Notes under the pieces: generated by a model
Database searches by the model: none
Told to the model about the DNA's origin: nothing
Seen by the model: the letters and a program-made list of their open reading frames with translations, nothing else
Translations under genes and position numbers: made by a program
Shown: piece after piece, positions 5,864 to 8,211 of the stretch
How positions within the stretch are numbered: the stretch's first letter is position 1
Layout of the letters: the number at the start of each line of letters is the position of its first letter
Assembly (NCBI GenBank): GCA_021800745.1
Contig: JAJYYS010000069.1
Span: 1 to 8,211 of the forward strand
Length of the DNA: 8,211 bases
From: a bacterium
GTDB taxonomy: Bacteria; SZUA-79; Acidulodesulfobacterales; Acidulodesulfobacteraceae
Direction: 5' to 3'

Positions 5864-6958
5864 CTATTTTACCTGAGCCAGAAGTTTTTTAACGTTCGGC
5901 ATAACGGATTTCGGAAGAGGGGCGAAACCGGTTTTTACGGTGTATTTAGCCGCCTGTCCCGGTCCTAATGCCCAGTTTACCAAATCCTTAATAGATTTTG
6001 TAGTTGCCGAATTCGGCTGGGTTCTTTTTATCATCCAGAATTCAAAGTTTGAATCGGGGTAGGCGTTCTTAGCCGAAACGTTCCATACTATAGACTTATC
6101 GAAATCAGCCGGAAAATCCCCCTGTTTTAAAGCAGAGTTTGCGGCAGCGGCAATAGTTTTAACCGAACCTACGACGTAATTACCCGCTTTATTAAGGAGT
6201 GCTGCGCTTGCAAGATGATATTCCATAACCCAGCCGAGTCCTACGTAACCTATGCCTCCGGACGTGCTTTTAACGGCGGCGACGACCGCATCGCTTCCAA
6301 GATAACCGCTTCCCACCGGCCAAGACGGGGATAAACTTCTTCCCACTTTACTTGCCCATGCTTTAGACGTATCGGTTAAAAGACTCGTAAAATCAAACGT
6401 AGTCCCGCTCGCATCCGCCCTGTGCGTCACAAAAATATGAAGATTTGGAAATTTATACTGCGGGTTTAATTTTTTAAAGACGGGATTGTCCCAGTTTGTA
6501 ATCTTGCCCATATAAATTTCCGCAACCAATTTCGGCGTCATTTTGAGATTTACGTTGTTAGGTATACCCGGGATGTTATAAATAACCTGGGCATCGTCAA
6601 GGGCGACAGGTACGTTTACTAAATTAGGATACCTCTTTTTAAAACTTTTTGTAAGATATGCATCGGACGCCCCTATAGTAATATTGCCATCTGCGGCGTT
6701 TGAGATGCCGAAGCCGGAACCGGTACTCGCAACGGAAACCGTAACCCCCGGATTAAGCTTATGATACTTGACCGCCCAGACCGAGTTTAGCGGATAAAGC
6801 ATACTGGAACCGGAAATAGTAATCGTCCCCGCCGGAACCTTAGAGCTTGTCGCCGGCGCTTTAGACTTGGCGCAGCCTGCGGCAAAAATGGACAAGGCAA
6901 AAACGGCAGAAGCAAGCGTTAATCCTCCGAGCATTTTTTTCATACTGCTTTTGTTCAT
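5864..6958 (-). CDS. pstS: Phosphate-binding protein PstS, predicted lipoprotein
   Basis: PstS captures phosphate outside the inner membrane and hands it to PstCA. It has 364 residues. The signal peptide ends in lipobox FAAGC, so lipidation is expected at Cys29; a linker rich in Ala, Ser, Lys and Pro follows. Family landmarks are ITISGSSMLYPL (46-57), STGSGFGI (78-85), GASDAYL (96-102), GKITNWDNP (151-159) and THRADASGTTF (178-188). These supply the expected phosphate ligands: Asp99, Arg180, Asp182, Ser184, Gly185 and Thr186, aligned with E. coli Asp56, Arg135, Asp137, Ser139, Gly140 and Thr141. GGAGGAG lies 5 bases before the ATG, the strongest ribosome site in the window, as suits an abundant binding protein. 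It is the first gene of the operon and sits behind a Pho box. Confidence 0.97.
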   Translation of the reverse strand: MNKSSMKKMLGGLTLASAVFALSIFAAGCAKSKAPATSSKVPAGTITISGSSMLYPLNSVWAVKYHKLNPGVTVSVASTGSGFGISNAADGNITIGASDAYLTKSFKKRYPNLVNVPVALDDAQVIYNIPGIPNNVNLKMTPKLVAEIYMGKITNWDNPVFKKLNPQYKFPNLHIFVTHRADASGTTFDFTSLLTDTSKAWASKVGRSLSPSWPVGSGYLGSDAVVAAVKSTSGGIGYVGLGWVMEYHLASAALLNKAGNYVVGSVKTIAAAANSALKQGDFPADFDKSIVWNVSAKNAYPDSNFEFWMIKRTQPNSATTKSIKDLVNWALGPGQAAKYTVKTGFAPLPKSVMPNVKKLLAQVK

Positions 6959-6963
6959 AAAAT

Positions 6964-6970
6964 CTCCTCC
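6964..6970 (-). promoter_or_regulatory. Strong ribosome binding site of pstS
   Basis: The minus strand reads GGAGGAG, 5 bases from the ATG at 6958. It contrasts with pstC and pstA, which show no such site, and may help make PstS more abundant than the permeases. Confidence 0.85.
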
Positions 6971-7026
6971 GTAAATTAAATTAAAATTAAATTAGCAACC
7001 AAAATTATCTATTTTTTTACGCTTTA

Positions 7027-7032
7027 ATCATA
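7027..7032 (-). promoter_or_regulatory. -10 element of the pstS promoter
   Basis: The minus strand reads TATGAT, a 5-of-6 match to TATAAT, 13 bp beyond the last Pho repeat. PhoB-activated promoters lack a good -35 and have the -10 about 10-11 bp from the box, so the spacing here is slightly long. The leader to the ATG would be about 60 bases. Confidence 0.5.
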
Positions 7033-7045
7033 TTAACAGATTATT

Positions 7046-7085
7046 GTTACAATTTTATTACATTTATATTAAATTTTTGTAACAA
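7046..7085 (-). promoter_or_regulatory. Tandem Pho box (PhoB operator) upstream of pstS
   Basis: On the minus strand four 7-bp units lie at an exact 11-bp period: TTGTTAC (7085-7079), ATTTAAT (7074-7068), ATGTAAT (7063-7057) and TTGTAAC (7052-7046). The spacers AAAA, ATAA and AAAA are all A/T. This 7+4 arrangement is that of two tandem E. coli Pho boxes, whose unit is CTGTCAT. The second unit is the weakest. PhoB-type binding under phosphate starvation is inferred from this layout and from the gene it precedes. Confidence 0.7.
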
Positions 7086-7122
7086 TTCTATTTTATAAAT
7101 TTATTTTTTAATAAAAAATGGC

Positions 7123-7143
7123 TGTGCTATAATGTGATATAAT
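7123..7143 (+). promoter_or_regulatory. Two overlapping extended -10 promoters for the alcohol dehydrogenase gene
   Basis: TGC-TATAAT (7125-7133) is followed by TGA-TATAAT (7135-7143); both are perfect extended -10 elements, offset by 10 bp. No -35 matching TTGACA is seen at 16-18 bp before either. The leader would be about 50 bases and contains an AT-rich dyad, AATTAT-C-ATAATT (7165-7177), which might be an operator. Confidence 0.5.
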
Positions 7144-7183
7144 CATTGAGGTAAAATAATAAATAATTATCATAATTTTTAAA

Positions 7184-7189
7184 AAGGGG
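7184..7189 (+). promoter_or_regulatory. Ribosome binding site deciding the dehydrogenase start
   Basis: AAGGGG lies 9 bases before the ATG at 7199. A nearer ATG at 7194 reads only Met-Lys-stop (ATGAAATGA) in another frame and overlaps the true start, so 7199 is the start of the long frame. Confidence 0.6.
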
Positions 7190-7198
7190 CAATATGAA

Positions 7199-8211
7199 AT
7201 GAAAGCATTTAACATTTATAATCCCGTAAAAATATATTTCGGCGGCGGCTTAATCGGCGAAGCCGGAAAAATAGCCAAAAAATATTCGGATACCGCTTTA
7301 ATAGTAACCGGAAAAAACTCTATGCAGAAATCTGGAACTTTAGGCAAGCTCGTAAAAATATTAAAAGATGCGGGGGTTGCCCCGATAATATTCGACGGAA
7401 TCACGCCTAACCCGACAATCAACGAAATAGACTCGGCGGCAGGCATTGCAAAGGAAAAAAAAGCCGGGCTGATTATAGGGCTGGGGGGCGGAAGTCCGCT
7501 TGATTCGGCAAAAGCAGTTGCGGTTGCCGCCAAAGGAAATATACCGGTATGGAGCTATCTTAAAACGCCTGCAGAAAAAGCGCTTCCAGTTATAACGATA
7601 GTTTCGACTTCCGGAACCGGCAGCGAGGTAAACAGATACTCAGTCATGACGAACCCTGAAACCGGCGAAAAACCGGGGTTCGGCTATGAATGCATGTACC
7701 CCAAAGAGGCCATAATCGACCCTGAAATTATGCTCTCAATGCCCCCTTATGTTACCGCGGCCACAGGCTTCGACGTTTTCGTCCACGCCTTTGAAGCTTT
7801 TACCGGGAAGGCAAAAAACGCTTTTTCTTCTGCATACTGCATGCAGGTATTCTACCTTTTAAAAGACAATTTAATCAAAGCTTACGACGAACCGGATAAT
7901 ATCGAAGCAAGGGGGAATATGGCGCTGGCATCGGCTCTTGCCGGACTTGCGATAGATATTTCCGGCGTAGGTATAATACACGCCATGGAACATCCGGTAT
8001 CGGGGAATTATCCGAACGTAGCCCACGGAGCCGGTCTTGCCGCTTTGACGGTAGAATCAATGAAATACAATCTTGAAGCATGTAAAAGAGATTTTATGCT
8101 TATAGCCCATCATTTCGGAATTAAAAGAGCGGGTAAAAGCGAAGACGAATATGCCGCTGCTTTGATAGAAAAAATACAGGGAATATTAGCGGCTTTAAAT
8201 TTAAATATCGG
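7199..8211 (+). CDS. Iron-containing (group III) alcohol dehydrogenase, C-terminus cut off by window edge
   Basis: This is an NAD(P)-dependent metal alcohol dehydrogenase of the FucO/AdhB/BdhA family, interconverting alcohols and aldehydes in the cytoplasm. I translated 337 residues; the family is usually about 380-400, so roughly 50 are missing. An N-terminal Rossmann-like part carries FGGGL (14-18), VTGKNSMQKSG (36-46) and the dinucleotide loop GGGSPLDSAKA (96-106). STSGTGSEV (136-144) follows. Expected metal ligands are Asp192, His196 (FDVFVHAFEA), His261 (IIHAMEHP) and His276 (VAHGAGLA), with His265 as the likely catalytic His. Gly38 replaces the Asp39 that makes E. coli FucO reject NADP, so NADP use is possible. 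It is divergent from pstS with 240 bp between. The natural substrate cannot be told. Confidence 0.94.
   Translation, partial: MKAFNIYNPVKIYFGGGLIGEAGKIAKKYSDTALIVTGKNSMQKSGTLGKLVKILKDAGVAPIIFDGITPNPTINEIDSAAGIAKEKKAGLIIGLGGGSPLDSAKAVAVAAKGNIPVWSYLKTPAEKALPVITIVSTSGTGSEVNRYSVMTNPETGEKPGFGYECMYPKEAIIDPEIMLSMPPYVTAATGFDVFVHAFEAFTGKAKNAFSSAYCMQVFYLLKDNLIKAYDEPDNIEARGNMALASALAGLAIDISGVGIIHAMEHPVSGNYPNVAHGAGLAALTVESMKYNLEACKRDFMLIAHHFGIKRAGKSEDEYAAALIEKIQGILAALNLNI

Noticed and set aside
7131..7147. FNR/CRP-like site (TGAT-ATA-ATCA, TGTGA-N5-TCATT) before the dehydrogenase
   Set aside because: The spacing is one base short of both consensus sites and the motif is explained by the second extended -10 element.
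7165..7177. Fur-box-like AT dyad
   Set aside because: Only 6-bp A/T arms match, without the repeated GATAAT hexamers; kept merely as a possible operator in the promoter note.
7194..7202. Two-codon leader frame ATGAAATGA overlapping the dehydrogenase start
   Set aside because: It can arise by chance in AT-rich DNA, and the ribosome site is as well placed for the ATG at 7199.
7216..8081. Two minus-strand frames opposite the alcohol dehydrogenase
   Set aside because: The plus-strand dehydrogenase shows all family motifs without a break through this region.
1..8211. CRISPR array, tRNA, insertion sequence or defence system
   Set aside because: No spaced repeat array, tRNA-like cloverleaf, transposase or terminal inverted repeats were seen; nearly all of the window is explained by transport genes and one dehydrogenase.

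Overview
The window comes from an AT-rich Gram-negative bacterium. The Gram-negative call rests on two gene products: an outer-membrane channel lipoprotein and a periplasmic adaptor of an RND-type efflux pump. Codons are biased to A/T (many AAA, ATA, TTA), and spacing inside the main operon is mostly short. A low-GC deltaproteobacterium-like lineage would fit, but nothing seen here fixes the taxonomy.

Left part (1-2257): two divergent genes for a tripartite efflux pump. On the minus strand is the N-terminal 225 residues of a periplasmic adaptor (membrane fusion) protein that runs off the left edge. On the plus strand is a complete TolC/NodT-type outer-membrane lipoprotein. The 131-bp gap between them holds near-consensus promoters facing both ways and a 14-bp perfect palindrome placed where one repressor could control both.

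Middle part (2258-6958, minus strand): a complete high-affinity phosphate uptake operon in the order pstS-pstC-pstA-pstB-phoU. PstS captures phosphate, PstC and PstA form the membrane channel, PstB supplies ATP hydrolysis, and PhoU links the transporter to phosphate signalling. Upstream of pstS lie four 7-bp direct repeats at an exact 11-bp period, the architecture of a PhoB operator, so the operon is probably induced by phosphate starvation. No phoB or phoR lies in the window. The 148-bp pstS-pstC gap holds a 32-bp perfect GC-rich palindrome, an 11-bp direct repeat and a possible internal promoter, which may set the ratio of PstS to the other subunits. phoU and the efflux channel gene converge with their stop codons touching.

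Right part (6959-8211): a divergent gene for an iron-containing (group III) alcohol dehydrogenase, cut by the right edge after 337 residues. It has two overlapping extended -10 elements. No link to phosphate is visible.

No tRNA, rRNA, CRISPR array, insertion sequence or clearly new multi-gene system was found. The points that most deserve a second look are the four-repeat Pho box, the loss in PstA of the conserved Arg and Glu next to the phosphate path (Asn and Gln instead), an altered PstB D-loop, and the perfect palindrome between pstS and pstC.
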